From assembly GCA_022747635.1 (NCBI GenBank), contig JAKTNV010000658.1:1-64000 (forward strand): a stretch of DNA of 64,000 nucleotides, written 5' to 3'. Shown here in pieces: positions 48,801 through 62,204 of this stretch. Every line of letters begins with the position of its first letter. Within the stretch, counting starts at the first letter, position 1. A program made the translations under genes and the position numbers. This stretch comes from Hetaerina americana. Lineage: Eukaryota; Arthropoda; Insecta; Odonata; Calopterygidae. The notes beneath the pieces were generated by a model, which searched no databases, was not told the DNA's origin, and saw nothing but the letters and a program-made list of their open reading frames with translations.

Positions 48801-51275
48801 TTTCCATGGTGTGTATTGTTGTTCATTTTCATTAAATAAACAAAATTAAACCCAGAATAATTTCTGAAATGCAAGAAATGAGCATAAAAGAAGCTTCAGC
48901 GGAAGTGTTCATGTTACTAAAAGAGCCCAAATTTCTAAAAATATTGCGAAAAACAACAATTTTCAGTTTTGAAGTGATTGTTTGAGGTGTATAGAAGGCA
49001 TTTATTTCATTTTTAGAAAATGTTATTTTCCCATTTTTCCATGAATAGGGCCAATACCCCCTCCTTTGGGTTGTAGGTGAAAATCTTACTCGACACAAAT
49101 CAAATAAAAATGTTTCCATGGTGCGTATTGTTGTTCATTTTCATTAAATAAACAAAATTAAACCCATAATAAATCCTGAAAAGCAAGAAATGAGCATAAA
49201 AATTGCTTCAGCGGGGTTGTTAATGTTACTAAAAGAGCCCAAATTTCAAAAAATATTGCGAAAAACCACAATCTTCTGTTTAAGAGTGAATGTTTGAGGT
49301 TGTATAGAAGGCATTTATTTCAATTTTAGAAAATTTAATTTTTCACATTTTTCTATGAAAAGTGCCAATACCCACCCCTTTGGGTTCTAGGTGAAAATCT
49401 CACTCGTCACAAATCTAACAAAAATGTTTCCATGGTGTGTATTGTTGTTCATTTTCATTAAATAAACAAAATTAAACCCATAATAAATCCTGAAAGACAA
49501 GAAATGAGCATAAAAGATGCTTCAGCGGGGTTGTTAATGTTACTAAAGGGCCCAAATTTTCAAAAATATTGCGAAAAACAAAATTTTCAGATTTAGAGTG
49601 AATGTTTGAGGTGTGTAGAAGGCATTTATTTCATTTTTAGAAAATGTATTTTTTCTCATTTTCCCATGAAAAGTGCCAATACCCCCCCCTTTGGGTTCTA
49701 GGTGAAAATCTCACTCGACACAAATCAAACAAAAATGTTTCCATGGTAAGTATTGTTGTTCATTTTCATTAAATAAACAAAATTAAACCCAGAATAATTT
49801 CTGAAATGCAAGAAATGAGCATAAAAGATGCTTAAGCGGGGTTGTTAATGTTACTAAAAGAGCCCAAATTTCTAAAAATATTGCGAAAAACCACAATCTT
49901 CTGTTTGAGAGTGAATGTTTGAGATGTATAGAAGGCATTTATTTCAATTTTAGAAAATTTAATTTTTCACATTTCTCTATGAAAAGTGCTAATACCCACC
50001 CCTTTGGGTTCTAGGTGAAAATCTCACTCGACACATATCAAACAAAAATGTTTCCATGGTGTGTATTGTTGTTCATTTTCATCAAATAAACAAAATAAAA
50101 CCCAGAATAAATAGTGAAAGACAAGAAATGAGCATAAAAGATGCTACAGCGCAAGTGTAAATGTTACTAAAAGAGCCCAAATTTCTAAAAATATTGCGAA
50201 AAACCACAATCTTCTGTTTAAGAGTGAATGTTTGAGGTGTATAGAAGGCATTTATTTCATTTTTAAAAAATTTAATTTTTCCCATTTTTCCATGAAAAGT
50301 GCCAATACCCCCCCCTTTGTGTTCTAGGTGAAAATCTAACTCGACACAAATCAAACAAAAATGTTTCCATGATGTGTATTGTTGTTCATTTTCATCAAAT
50401 AAACAAAATAAAACCCAGAATAAATAGTGAAACACAAGAAATGAGCATAAAAGATGCTTCAGCGCAAGTGTAAATGTTACTAAAAGAGCCCAAATTTCTA
50501 AAAATATTGCGAAAAACCACAATCTTCTGTTTAAGAGTGAATGTTTGAGGTGTATAGAAGGCATTTATTTCATTTTTAAAAAATTTAATTTTTCCCATTT
50601 TTCCATGAAAAGTGCCAATACCCCCCCTTTGTGTTCTAGGTGAAAATCTCACTCGACACAAATAAACAAAAATATTTCCATGATGTGTATTGTTGTTCAT
50701 TTTCATCAAATAAACAAAATTAAACCCAGAATAATTTCTGAAATGCAAGAAATGAGCATAAAAGAAGCTTCAGCGGAAGTGTTCATGTTACTAAAAGAGC
50801 CCAAATTTCTAAAAATATTGCGAAAAACAACAATTTTCAGTTTTGAAGTGATTGTTTGAGGTGTATAGAAGGCATTTATTTCATTTTTAGAAAATGTTAT
50901 TTTCCCATTTTTCCATGAATAGGGCCAATACCCCCTCCTTTGGGTTGTAGGTGAAAATCTCACACGACACAAATCAAATAAAAATGTTTCCATGGTGCGT
51001 ATTGTTGTTCATTTTCATTAAATAAACAAAATTAAACCCATAATAAATCCTGAAAAGCAAGAAATGAGCATAAAATATGCTTCAGCGGGGTTGTTAATGT
51101 TACTAAAAGAGCCCAAATTTCTAAAAATATTGCGAAAAACCACAATCTTCTGTTTAAGAGTGAATGTTTGAGGTTGTATAGAAGGCATTTATTTCAATTT
51201 TAGAAAATTTAATTTTTCACATTTTTCTATGAAAAGTGCCAATACCCACCCCTTTGGGTTCTAGGTGAAAATCTC
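45870..51275 (+). repeat. Block D7, copy 1 (~5.4 kb)
   Basis: This run of about 17 monomers is repeated at 54,284-59,687, offset 8,412-8,415. Unusual shared markers are GTTTCAATGGTGCG (near 46007 and 54421), GATAAGTGCC, CATTCAATAAAAAAAATT, GAATGTTTAGGTTG, ATAATTCCGTGG with GTGTAATGTTG, CAACACTTTGGG, the short-class junction, GATGCTTAAGCGGGG and TTTTGAAGTGATTG. Confidence 0.86.
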
Positions 51276-52738
51276 ACTCGACACAAATCAAACAAAAATG
51301 TTTCCATGGTAAGTATTGTTGTTCATTTTCATTAAATAAAAAAAATTAAACCCTGAATAATTTCTGAAATGCAAGAAATGAGCATAAAAGATGCTTAAGC
51401 GGGGTTGTTAATGTTACTAAAAGAGCCCAAATTTCTAAAAATATTGCGAAAAACCACAATCTTCTGTTTGAGAGTGAATGTTTGAGGTGTATAGAAGGCA
51501 TTTATTTCATTTTTAAAAATTTAATTTTTCCCATTTTTCCATGAAAAGTGCCAATACCCCCCCCTTTGTGTTCTAGGTGAAAATCTAACTCGACACAAAT
51601 CAAACAAAAATGTTTCCATGATGTGTATTGTTGTTCATTTTCATCAAATAAACAAAATAAAACCAGAATAAATAGTGAAACACAAGAAATGAGCATAAAA
51701 GATGCTTCAGCGCAAGTGTAAATGTTACTAAAAGAGCCCAAATTTCTAAAAATATTGCGAAAAACCACAATCTTCTGTTTAAGAGTGAATGTTTGAGGTG
51801 TATAGAAGGCATTTATTTCATTTTTAAAAAATTTAATTTTTCCCATTTTTCCATGAAAAGTGCCAATACCCCCCCTTTGTGTTTTAGGTGAAAATCTCAC
51901 TCGACACAAATCAAACAAAAAATATTTCCATGATGTGTATTGTTGTTCATTTTCATCAAATAAACAAAATTAAACCCAGAATAATTTCTGAAATGCAAGA
52001 AATGAGCATAAAAGAAGCTTCAGCGGAAGTGTTCATGTTACTAAAAGAGCCCAAATTTCTAAAAATATTGCGAAAAACAACAATTTTCAGTTTTGAAGTG
52101 ATTGTTTGAGGTGTATAGAAGGCATTTATTTCATTTTTAGAAAATGTTATTTTCCCATTTTTCCATGAATAGGGCCAATACCCCCTCCTTTGGGTTGTAG
52201 GTGAAAATCTCACACGACACAAATCAAATAAAAATGTTTCCATGGTGCGTATTGTTGTTCATTTTCATTAAATAAACAAAATTTAAACCCATAATAAATC
52301 CTGAAAAGGAAGAAATGAGCATAAAATATGCTTCAGCGGGGTTGTTAATGTTACTAAAAGAGCCCAAATTTCTAAAAATATTGCGAAAAAACCACAATCT
52401 TCTGTTTAAGAGTGAATGTTTGAGGTTGTATAGAAGGCATTTATTTCAATTTTAGAAAATTTAATTTTTCACATTTTTCTATGAAAAGTGCCAATACCCA
52501 CCCCTTTGGGTTCTAGGTGAAAATCTCACTCGACACAAATCAAACAAAAATGTTTCCATGGTAAGTATTGTTGTTCATTTTCATTAAATAAAAAAAATTA
52601 AACCCAGAATAATTTCTGAAATGCAAGAAATGAGCATAAAAGATGCTTAAGCGGGGTTGTTAATGTTACTAAAAGAGGCCAAATTTCTAAAAATATTGCG
52701 AAAAACCACAATCTTCTGTTTGAGAGTGAATGTTTGAG
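50270..52738 (+). repeat. 4-mer higher-order repeat (1,250 bp), two units
   Basis: Units lie at about 50,270-51,519 and 51,520-52,738. The shared order is TTTGTGTTCTAGG, CCATGATGTG, TTTTGAAGTGATTG, GCATAAAATATGC and CCATGGTAAGTATTG. The corresponding part of block D7 copy 2 lacks this extra unit, so the duplication happened after the two D7 copies separated, or was lost in the other. Confidence 0.82.
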
Positions 52739-54275
52739 ATGTATAGAAGGCATTTATTTCAATTTTAGAAAATTTAATTTTTCACATTTCTCTATGAAAA
52801 GTGCCAATACCCACCCCTTTGGGTTCTAGGTGTAAATCTCACTCGACACATATCAACAAAAATGTTTCCATGGTGTGTATTGTTGTTCATTTTCATCAAA
52901 TAAACAAAATAAAACCCAGAATAAATACTGATAGACAAGAAATAAGCATAAAAGAACCTTCAGCGCAAGTGGTAATGTTGCTAAAAGAGCCCAAATTTCT
53001 AAAAATATTGCGAAAAAAAAAAATGTTCAGTTTAAGAGTGAATGTTTGAGGTGTATAGAAGGCATTTATTTCATTTTTAGAAAATTTAATTTTTCCCATT
53101 TTTCCATGAAAAGTGCCAACCCTTTGGGCTCTAGGTGAAAATCTTAATCGACACAAATCAAACAAAAATGTTTCCATGGTGTGTATTGTTGTTCGTTTTC
53201 ATCAAATAAACAAAATAAAACCCAGAATAAATACTGAAAGACAAGAAATGAGCATAAAAGATGCTTCAGCGCAAGTGTTTATGTTGCTAAAAGAGCCCAA
53301 ATTTCTAAAAATATTGCGAAAAAAAACAATGTTCTGTTTAAGAGTGAATGTTTGAGGTGTATATAAGGCATTTATTTCATTTTTAGAATATTTAATTATT
53401 CACATTATTCCATGAAAAGTGCCAATACCCCCCCTTTGGGTTCTAGGTGAAAATCTCACTCGACACAAATCAAAAAAAAATGTTTCCATGGAGTGTATTT
53501 TTGCTCATTTTCATCAAATAAACAAAGTAAAACCAAGAATAAATCCTGAAAGATAAGAAATGAGCATTAAAGATGCTTCAGCTAAAGTGTTAAGGTTACT
53601 TAAAGAGCCCAAATTTATGAAAATATTACGAAAAACAACAATCTTCTTTTTTAGAGTGAATGTTTGAGGTGAATAGAAGGCATTTATTTCATTTTTAGAA
53701 ATTGTTATTTTTCACATTTTTCCATGAAAAGTTCCAATACCCCCACCCTTTGGGTTCTAAGTGAAAATCTCAATCGACACAAATCAAACAAAAATGTTTC
53801 CATGGTGTGTTTTGTTGTTCATTTTCATCAAATAAACAAAATAAAACCCAGAATAAATCCTAAAAGACAAGAAATGAGCATAAAAGGTGCTTCAGCACAA
53901 GTGTTAATGTTAATTAAAGAGCCCAAATTTCTAAAAAAATTGCGAAAAACAACAATTTTCAGTTTAAGAGTGAATGTTTGAGGTGTATAGAAGGCATTTT
54001 TTTCATTTTTAGAAAATGTTTTTTTTCCATTTTTCCATGAATTGGGCCAATACCCCCCCCTTTGGGTTGTAGGTGAAAATCTCACTCGACACAAATCAAA
54101 CAAAAATGTTTCCATGGTGCGTATTGTTGTTCATTTTCATTAAATAAACAAAATTAAACCCATAATAAATCCTGAAAGGCAAGAAATGAGCATAAAAGTT
54201 GCTTCAGCGGGGTTGTTAATGTTACTAAAAGAGCCCAAATTTCTAAAAATATTGCGAAAAACAACAATTTTCAGT
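52550..54275 (+). repeat. Block D8, copy 1
   Basis: About 1.7 kb is repeated at 60,022-61,748, offset 7,472. It starts with a CCATGGTAAGTATTG unit, passes through AGGTGTAAATCTC and AACCTTCAGCG, and contains the dispersed 1.3-kb cassette. Both copies share ATCTTCTTTTTTAGAG and CTAAAGTGTTAAGG, absent from the 23 and 35 kb cassette copies, so these two are closest relatives. Confidence 0.83.
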
Positions 54276-54283
54276 TTAAGAGT

Positions 54284-57200
54284 GAATGTTTGAGGTGTAT
54301 AGAAGGCATTTATTTCATTTTTAGAAAATGTTTTTTTCCCATTTTTCCATGAATAGGGCCAATACCCCCTCCTTTGGGTTGTAGGTGAAAATCTCACTCG
54401 ACACAAATCAAATAAAAATGTTTCAATGGTGCGTATTGTTGTTCATTTTCATTAAATAAACAAAATTAAACCCATAATAAATCCTGAAAAGCAAGAAATG
54501 AGCATAAAAATTGCTTCAGCGGGGTTGTTAATGTTACTAAAAGAGCCCAAATTTCTAAAAATATTGCGAAAAACCACAATCTTCTGTTTAAGAGTGAATG
54601 TTTGAGGTTGTATAGAAGGCATTTATTTCAATTTTAGAAAATTTAATTTTTCACATTTTTCTATGAAAAGTGCCAATACCCACCCCTTTGGGTTCTAGGT
54701 GAAAATCTCACTCGACACATATCAAACAAAAATGTTTCCATGGTGTGTATTGTTGTTCATTTTCATCAAATTAACAAAATAAAACCCAGAATAAATAGTG
54801 AAAGACAAGAAATGAGCATAAAAGATGCTTCAGCGCAAGTGTTAATAATACTAAAAGAGCCCATATTTCTAAAAATATTGCGAAAAACAACAATTTTCAG
54901 TTCAAGAGTGTATGTTTGAGGTGTAAAGAAGGCATTTATTTTATTTTTAGAAAATTTAATTATTCACATTTTTCCATGATAAGTGCCAATACCCCCCCTT
55001 TGGGTTCTAGGTGAAAATCTCACTCGACATTAATCAAACAAAAATGTTTCCGTGGTGTGTATTGTTGTTTATTTTCATCAAATAAACAAAATAAAACCCA
55101 GAATAAATACTGAAAGACAAGAAATAAGCATTAAAGAAGCTTCAGCGCAAGTGTTAATGTTGCTAAAAGAGCCCAAATTTCTAAAAATATTGCGAAAAAA
55201 CAACAATTTTCAGTTTAAGAGTGAATGTTTGAGGTGTATAGAAGGCATTTATTTCATTTTTAGAAAATGGTTTTTTTCACATTTTTCCATAAAAAGTGCC
55301 AATACCCCCCCCTTTGGGTTCTAGGTGAAAATCTCACTCCACACAAATCTAACAAAAATGTTTCCATAGTGTGTATTGTTGTTCATTTTCATTCAATAAA
55401 AAAAATTAAACCCAGAATAGATCCTGAACGGCAAGAAATGAGCATGAAAGATGCTTCAGCGGGGTTGTTAATGTTACTAAAAGAGCCCAAATTTCTAAAA
55501 ATATTGCGAAAAACCACAATCTTCTGTTTAAGAGTGAATGTTTAGGTTGTATAGAAGGCATTTATTTCAATTTAAGAAAATTTAATTTTTCACATTTTTC
55601 TTTGAAAAGTGCCAATACCCACCCCTTTGGGTTCTAGGTGAAAATCTCACTCGACATTAATCAAAAAAAAATAATTCCGTGGTGTGTAATGTTGTTCATT
55701 TTCATCAAATAAACAAAATAAAACCCAGAATAAATACTGAAATACAAGAAATGTGCATTAAAGAAGCTTCAGCGGAAGTGTTAATGTTACTAAAAGAGCC
55801 CAAATTTCTAAGAATATTGCGAAAAACTACAATTTTCAGTTTTAGAGTGAATGTTTGAGGTGTATAGAAGGCATTTATTTTATTTTTAGAAAATTTAATT
55901 TTTCCCATTTTTCCATGAAAAGTGCCAACACTTTGGGTTCTAGGTGAAAATCTAAATCGACACAAATCAAACAAAAATGTTTCCATGGTGTGTATTGTTG
56001 TTCATTTTCATCAAATAAACAAAATAAAACCCAGAATAAATACTGAAAGACAAGAAATGAGCATAAAAGATGCTTCAGCGCAAGTGTTTATGTTGCTAAA
56101 TGAGCCAAATTTCTAAAATTATTGCGAAAAACAACAATTTTCATTTTAAGAGGGAATGTTTGAGGTGTATAGAAGGCATTTATTTCAATTTTAGAAAATT
56201 TAATTTTTTACATTTTTCCATTAAAAGTGCCAATACCCCCCTTTGGGTTCTAGGTGAAAATCTCACTCGACACAAATCAAACAAAAATGTTTCCATGGAG
56301 TGTATTTTTGCACATTTTCATCAAATAAACAGTAAAACCAAGAATAAATCCTGAAAGACAAGAAATGAGCATAAAAGGTGCTTCAGCGCAAGTGTTAATG
56401 TTACTAAAAGAGCCCAAATTTCTAAAAATATTGCGAAAAACTACAATTTTCAGTTTAAGAGTGAATGTTTGAGGTGTATAGAAGGCATTTATTTCATTTT
56501 TAGAAATTGTTTTTTTCCCATTTTTCCATGAATTGGGCCAATACCCCCCCCCTTTGGGTTGTAGGTGAAAATCTCACTGGACACAAATCAAAAAAAATGT
56601 TTCCATGGTGCGTATTGTTGTTCATTTTCATTAAATAAACAAAATTAAACCCATAATAAATCCTGAAAGGCAAGAAATGAGCATAAAAGAAGCTTCAGCG
56701 GAAGTGTTCATGTTACTAAAAGAGCCCAAATTTCTAAAAATATTGCGAAAAACAACAATTTTCAGTTTTAGAGTGTATATTTGAGGTGTAAAGAAGGCAT
56801 TTATGGCATGTTTAGAAAATTTAATTATTTACATTTTTCCATGAAAAGTGCCCTTTGGGTTCTAGGTGAAAATCTCACTCGACACAAATCAAACAAAAAT
56901 GTTTCCATGGTGTGTATTGTTGTTTATTTTCATCAAATAAACAAAATAAAACCCGGAATAAATACTGAAAGACAAGAAATAAGTATTAGAGAAGCTTCAG
57001 CGCAAGTGTTAATGTTGCTTAAAGAGCCAAAATTTCTAAAAATATTGCGAAAAACAACAATTTTCAGTTGAAGAGTGAATGTTTGAGGTGTATAGAAGGC
57101 ATTTATTTCATTTTTAGAAAATGTTTTTTTTCACATTTTTCCATGAAAAGTGCCAATACCTCCCTTTGGGTTCTAGGTCAAAATCTCACTCGACACAAAT

Positions 57201-59687
57201 CAAACAAAAATGTTTCCATGGTGTGTATTGTTGTTCATTTTCATTAAATAAACAAAATTAAACCCAGAATAATTTCTAAAATGCAAGAAATGAGCATAAA
57301 AGAAGCTTCAGCGGAAGTGTTCATGTTACTAAAAGAGCCCAAATTTCTAAAAATATTGCGAAAAACAACAATTTTCAGTTTTGAAGTGATTGTTTGAGGT
57401 GTATAGAAGGCATTTATTTCATTTTTAGAAAATGTTATTTTCCCATTTTTCCATGAATAGGGCCAATACCCCCTCCTTTGGGTTGTAGGTGAAAATCTCA
57501 CTCGACACAAATCAAATAAAAATGTTTCCATGGTGCGTATTGTTGTTCATTTTCATTAAATAAACAAAATTAAACCCATAATAAATCCTGAAAAGCAAGA
57601 AATGAGCATAAAAATTGCTTCAGCGGGGTTGTTAATGTTACTAAAAGAGCCCAAATTTCTAAAAATATTGCGAAAAACCACAATCTTCTGTTTAAGAGTG
57701 AATGTTTGAGGTTGTATAGAAGGCATTTATTTCAATTTTAGAAAATTTAATTTTTCACATTTTTCTATGAAAAGTGCCAATACCCACCCCTTTGGGTTCT
57801 AGGTGAAAATCTCACTCGTCACAAATCTAACAAAAATGTTTCCATGGTGTGTATTGTTGTTCATTTTCATTAAATAAACAAAATTAAACCCATAATAAAT
57901 CCTGAAAGACAAGAAATGAGCATAAAAGATGCTTCAGCGGGGTTGTTAATGTTACTAAAAGAGCCCAAATTTTCAAAAATATTGCGAAAAACAAAATTTT
58001 CAGATTTAGGGTGAATGTTTGAGGTGTGTAGAAGGCATTTATTTCATTTTTAGAAAATGTATTTTTTCTCATTTTTCCATGAAAAGTGCCAATACCCCCC
58101 CCTTTGGGTTCTAGGTGAAAATCTCACTCGACACAAATCAAACAAAAATGTTTCCATGGTAAGTATTGTTGTTCATTTTCATTAAATAAACAAAATTAAA
58201 CCCAGAATAATTTCTGAAATGCAAGAAATGAGCATAAAAGATGCTTAAGCGGGGTTGTTAATGTTACTAAAAGAGCCCAAATTTCTAAAAATATTGCGAA
58301 AAACCACAATCTTCTGTTTGAGAGTGAATGTTTGAGATGTATAGAAGGCATTTATTTCAATTTTAGAAAATTTAATTTTTCACATTTCTCTATGAAAAGT
58401 GCTAATACCCACCCCTTTGGGTTCTAGGTGAAAATCTCACTCGACACATATCAAACAAAAATGTTTCCATGGTGTGTATTGTTGTTCATTTTCATCAAAT
58501 AAACAAAATAAAACCCAGAATAAATAGTGAAAGACAAGAAATGAGCATAAAAGATGCATCAGCGCAAGTGTAAATGTTACTAAAAGAGCCCAAATTTCTA
58601 AAAATATTGCGAAAAACCACAATCTTCTGTTTAAGAGTGAATGTTTGAGGTGTATAGAAGGCATTTATTTCATTTTTAAAAAATTTAATTTTTCCCATTT
58701 TTCCATGAAAAGTGCCAATACCCCCCCCTTTGTGTTCTAGGTGAAAATCTCACTCGACACAAATCAAACAAAAATGTTTCCATGATGTGTATTGTTGTTC
58801 ATTTTCATCAAATAAACAAAATAAAACCCAGAATAAATAGTGAAACACAAGAAATGAGCATAAAAGATGCTTCAGCGCAAGTGTAAATGTTACTAAAAGA
58901 GCCCAAATTTCTAAAAATATTGCGAAAAACCACAATCTTCTGTTTAAGAGTGAATGTTTGAGGTGTATAGAAGGCATTTATTTCATTTTTAAAAAATTTA
59001 ATTTTTCCCATTTTTCCATGAAAAGTGCCAATACCCCCCCTGTGTTCTAGGTGAAAATCTCACTCGACACAAATCAAACAAAAATATTTCCATGATGTGT
59101 ATTGTTGTTCATTTTCTTCAAATAAACAAAATTAAACCCAGAATAATTTCTGAAATGCAAGAAATGAGCATAAAAGAAGCTTCAGCGGAAGTGTTCATGA
59201 TACTAAAAGAGCCCAAATTTCTAAAAATATTGCGAAAAACAACAATTTTCAGTTTTGAAGTGATTGTTTGAGGTGTATAGAAGGCATTTATTTCATTTTT
59301 AGAAAATGTTATTTTCCCATTTTTCCATGAATAGGGCCAATACCCCCTCCTTTGGGTTGTAGGTGAAAATCTCACACGACACAAATCAAATAAAAATGTT
59401 TCCATGGTGCGTATTGTTGTTCATTTTCATTAAATAAACAAAATTAAACCCATAATAAATCCTGAAAAGCAAGAAATGAGCATAAAATATGCTTCAGCGG
59501 GGTTGTTAATGTTACTAAAAGAGCCCAAATTTCTAAAAATATTGCGAAAAACCACAATCTTCTGTTTAAGAGTGAATGTTTGAGGTTGTATAGAAGGCAT
59601 TTATTTCAATTTTAGAAAATTTAATTTTTCACATTTTTCTATGAAAAGTGCCAATACCCACCCCTTTGGGTTCTAGGTGAAAATCTC
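54284..59687 (+). repeat. Block D7, copy 2 (~5.4 kb)
   Basis: This is the second copy of the 45.9 kb block. Local differences include the replaced unit near 55,922-56,340 (subfamily A dimer-type unit instead of the 47,570 unit), CATTTATGGCATG near 56805, and ATACCCCCCCTGTG near 59033, where the TTTG step is shortened. Its right end overlaps a 6-mer tandem duplication. Confidence 0.84.
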
Positions 59688-60362
59688 ACTCGTCACAAAT
59701 CTAACAAAAATGTTTCCATGGTGTGTATTGTTGTTCATTTTCATTAAATAAACAAAATTAAACCCATAATAAATCCTGAAAGACAAGAAATGAGCATAAA
59801 AGATGCTTCAGCGGGGTTGTTAATGTTACTAAAAGAGCCCAAATTTTCAAAAATATTGCGAAAAACAAAATTTTCAGATTTAGAGTGAATGTTTGAGGTG
59901 TGTAGAAGGCATTTATTTCATTTTTAGAAAATGTATTTTTTCTCATTTTTCCATGAAAAGTGCCAATACCCCCCCCTTTGGGTTCTAGGTGAAAATCTCA
60001 CTCGACACAAATCAAACAAAAATGTTTCCATGGTAAGTATTGTTGTTCATTTTCATTAAATAAAAAAAATTAAACCCAGAATAATTTCTGAAATGCAAGA
60101 AATGAGCATAAAAGATGCTTAAGCGGGGTTGTTAATGTTACTAAAAGAGCCCAAATTTCTAAAAATATTGCGAAAAACCACAATCTTCTGTTTGAGAGTG
60201 AATGTTTGAGATGTATAGAAGGCATTTATTTCAATTTTAGAAAATTTAATTTTTCACATTTCTCTATGAAAAGTGCCAATACCCACCCCTTTGGGTTCTA
60301 GGTGTAAATCTCACTCGACACATATCAAACAAAAATGTTTCCATGGTGTGTATTGTTGTTCA
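57240..60362 (+). repeat. 6-mer higher-order repeat (1,874 bp), one full and one partial unit
   Basis: Sequence from about 57,240 repeats at about 59,114, offset 1,874. It includes TTTTGAAGTGATTG, CACTCGTCACAAATC, GTGTGTAGAAGGC, CCATGGTAAGTATTG and GATGCTTAAGCGGGG. Similarity stops near 60,362, where the second unit continues with a TACTGATAGACAAG variant. Confidence 0.82.
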
Positions 60363-61748
60363 TTTTCATTAAATAAACAAAATAAAACCCAGAATAAATA
60401 CTGATAGACAAGAAATAAGCATAAAAGAACCTTCAGCGCAAGTGTTAATGTTGCTAAAAGAGCCCAAATTTCAAAAATATTGCGAAAAAAAACAATGTTC
60501 AGTTTAAGAGTGAATGTTTGAGGTGTATAGAAGGCATTTATTTCATTTTTAGAAAATTTAATTTTTCCCATTTTTCCATGAAAAGTGCCAACCCTTTGGG
60601 TTCTAGGTGAAAATCTTAATCGACACAAATCAAACAAAAATGTTTCCATGGTGTGTATTGTTGGTCGTTTTCATCAAATAAACAAAATAAAACCCAGAAT
60701 AAATACTGAAAGACAAGAAATGAGCATAAAAGATGCTTCAGCGCAAGTGTTTATGTTGCTAAAAGAGCCCAAATTTCTAAAAATATTGCGAAAAAAAACA
60801 ATGTTCTGTTTAAGAGTGATTGTTTGAGGTGTATATAAGGCATTTATTTCATTTTTAGAATATTTAATTATTCACATTATTCCATGAAAAGTGCCAATAC
60901 CCCCCCTTTGGGTTCTAGGTGAAAATCTCACTCGACACAAATCAAAAAAAAATGTTTCCATGGAGTGTATTTTTGCTCATTTTCATCAAATAAACAAAGT
61001 AAAACCAAGAATAAATCCTGAAAGATAATAAATGAGCATTAAAGATGCTTCAGCTAAAGTGTTAAGGTTACTATAAGAGCCCAAATTTCTGAAAATATTA
61101 CGAAAAACAACAATCTTCTTTTTTAGAGTGAATGTTTGAGGTGAATAGAAGGCATTTATTTCATTTTTAGAAAATGTTATTTTTCACATTTTTCCATGAA
61201 AAGTTCCAATACCCCCACCCTTTGGGTTCTAAGTGAAAATCTCAATCGACACAAATCAAACAAAAATGTTTCCATGGTGTGTTTTGTTGTTCATTTTCAT
61301 CAAATAAACAAAATAAAACCCAGAATAAATCCTGAAAGACAAGAAATGAGCATAAAAGGTGCTTCAGCACAAGTGTTAATGTTAATAAAAGAGCCCAAAT
61401 TTCTAAAAAAATTGCGAAAAACAACAATTTTCAGTTTAAGAGTGAATGTTTGAGGTGTATAGAAGGCATTTTTTTCATTTTTAGAAAATGTTTTTTTCCC
61501 ATTTTTCCATGAATTGGGCCAATACCCCCCCCTTTGGGTTGTAGGTGAAAATCTCACTCGACACAAATCAAACAAAAATGTTTCCATGGTGCGTATTGTT
61601 GTTCATTTTCATTAAATAAACAAAATTAAACCCATAATAAATCCTGAAAGGCAAGAAATGAGCATAAAAGTTGCTTCAGCGGGGTTGTTAATGTTACTAA
61701 AAGAGCCCCAATTTCTAAAAATATTGCGAAAAAACAACAATTTTCAGT
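60022..61748 (+). repeat. Block D8, copy 2
   Basis: This is the second copy of the 52.5 kb block. Immediately after it, the sequence follows the version seen at 24.38-24.5 kb (GTGTAT with TTTAAGGTGTATAG) instead of the version after copy 1. Copy 1 is therefore truncated at that point by a joint to another unit. Confidence 0.82.
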
Positions 61749-62204
61749 TTTAGAGTGTATGTTTAAGGTGTATAGAAGGAATTTATTTCATTTTTAGAAA
61801 ATTTAATTTTTCACATTTTTCCATGAAAAGTGCCAATACCCCCCCTTTGGGTTGTAGGTGAAAATCTCACTCGACACAAATCAAACAAAAATGTTTCCAT
61901 GGTGCGTATTGTTGTTCATTTTCATTAAATAAACAAAATTAAACCCATAATAAATCCTGAAAGGCAAGAAATGAGCATAAAAGTTGCTTCAGCGGGGTTG
62001 TTAATGTTACTAAAAGAGCCCCAATTTCTAAAAATATTGCGAAAAACAACAATTTTCAGTTTTAGAGTGTATGTTTAAGGTGTATAGAAGGAATTTATAT
62101 CATTTTTAGAAAATTTAATTTTTCACATTTTTCCATGAAAAGTGCCAATACCCCCCCTTTGGGTTGTAGGTGAAAATCTCACTCGACACAAATCAAACAA
62201 AAAT
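61580..62204 (+). repeat. Nearly identical adjacent monomer pair
   Basis: Units 61580-61892 (313 bp) and 61893-62204 (312 bp) differ by only two changes that I could find. The first has one more A after TTGCG, and the second reads ATTTATATCATT where the first reads ATTTATTTCATT. Both carry the private variants GAGCCCCAATTTC, GTTTAAGGTG and GAAGGAATTTAT. This is the most recent single-monomer duplication visible. Confidence 0.9.

Noticed and set aside
50082..50564. A 160-codon minus-strand open frame, the longest in the window
   Set aside because: It spans one and a half monomers and reads the second in a different frame from the first, because the unit length (313) is not a multiple of three. 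It exists only because a stop codon was lost at one unit joint. No start context, domain or conservation supports a protein.
51502..51918. A 138-codon minus-strand frame; likewise a 119-codon plus-strand frame at 48300-48659
   Set aside because: Both are read-through of monomer frames across a unit joint. The same satellite sequence in sister copies is interrupted, so they are not genes.
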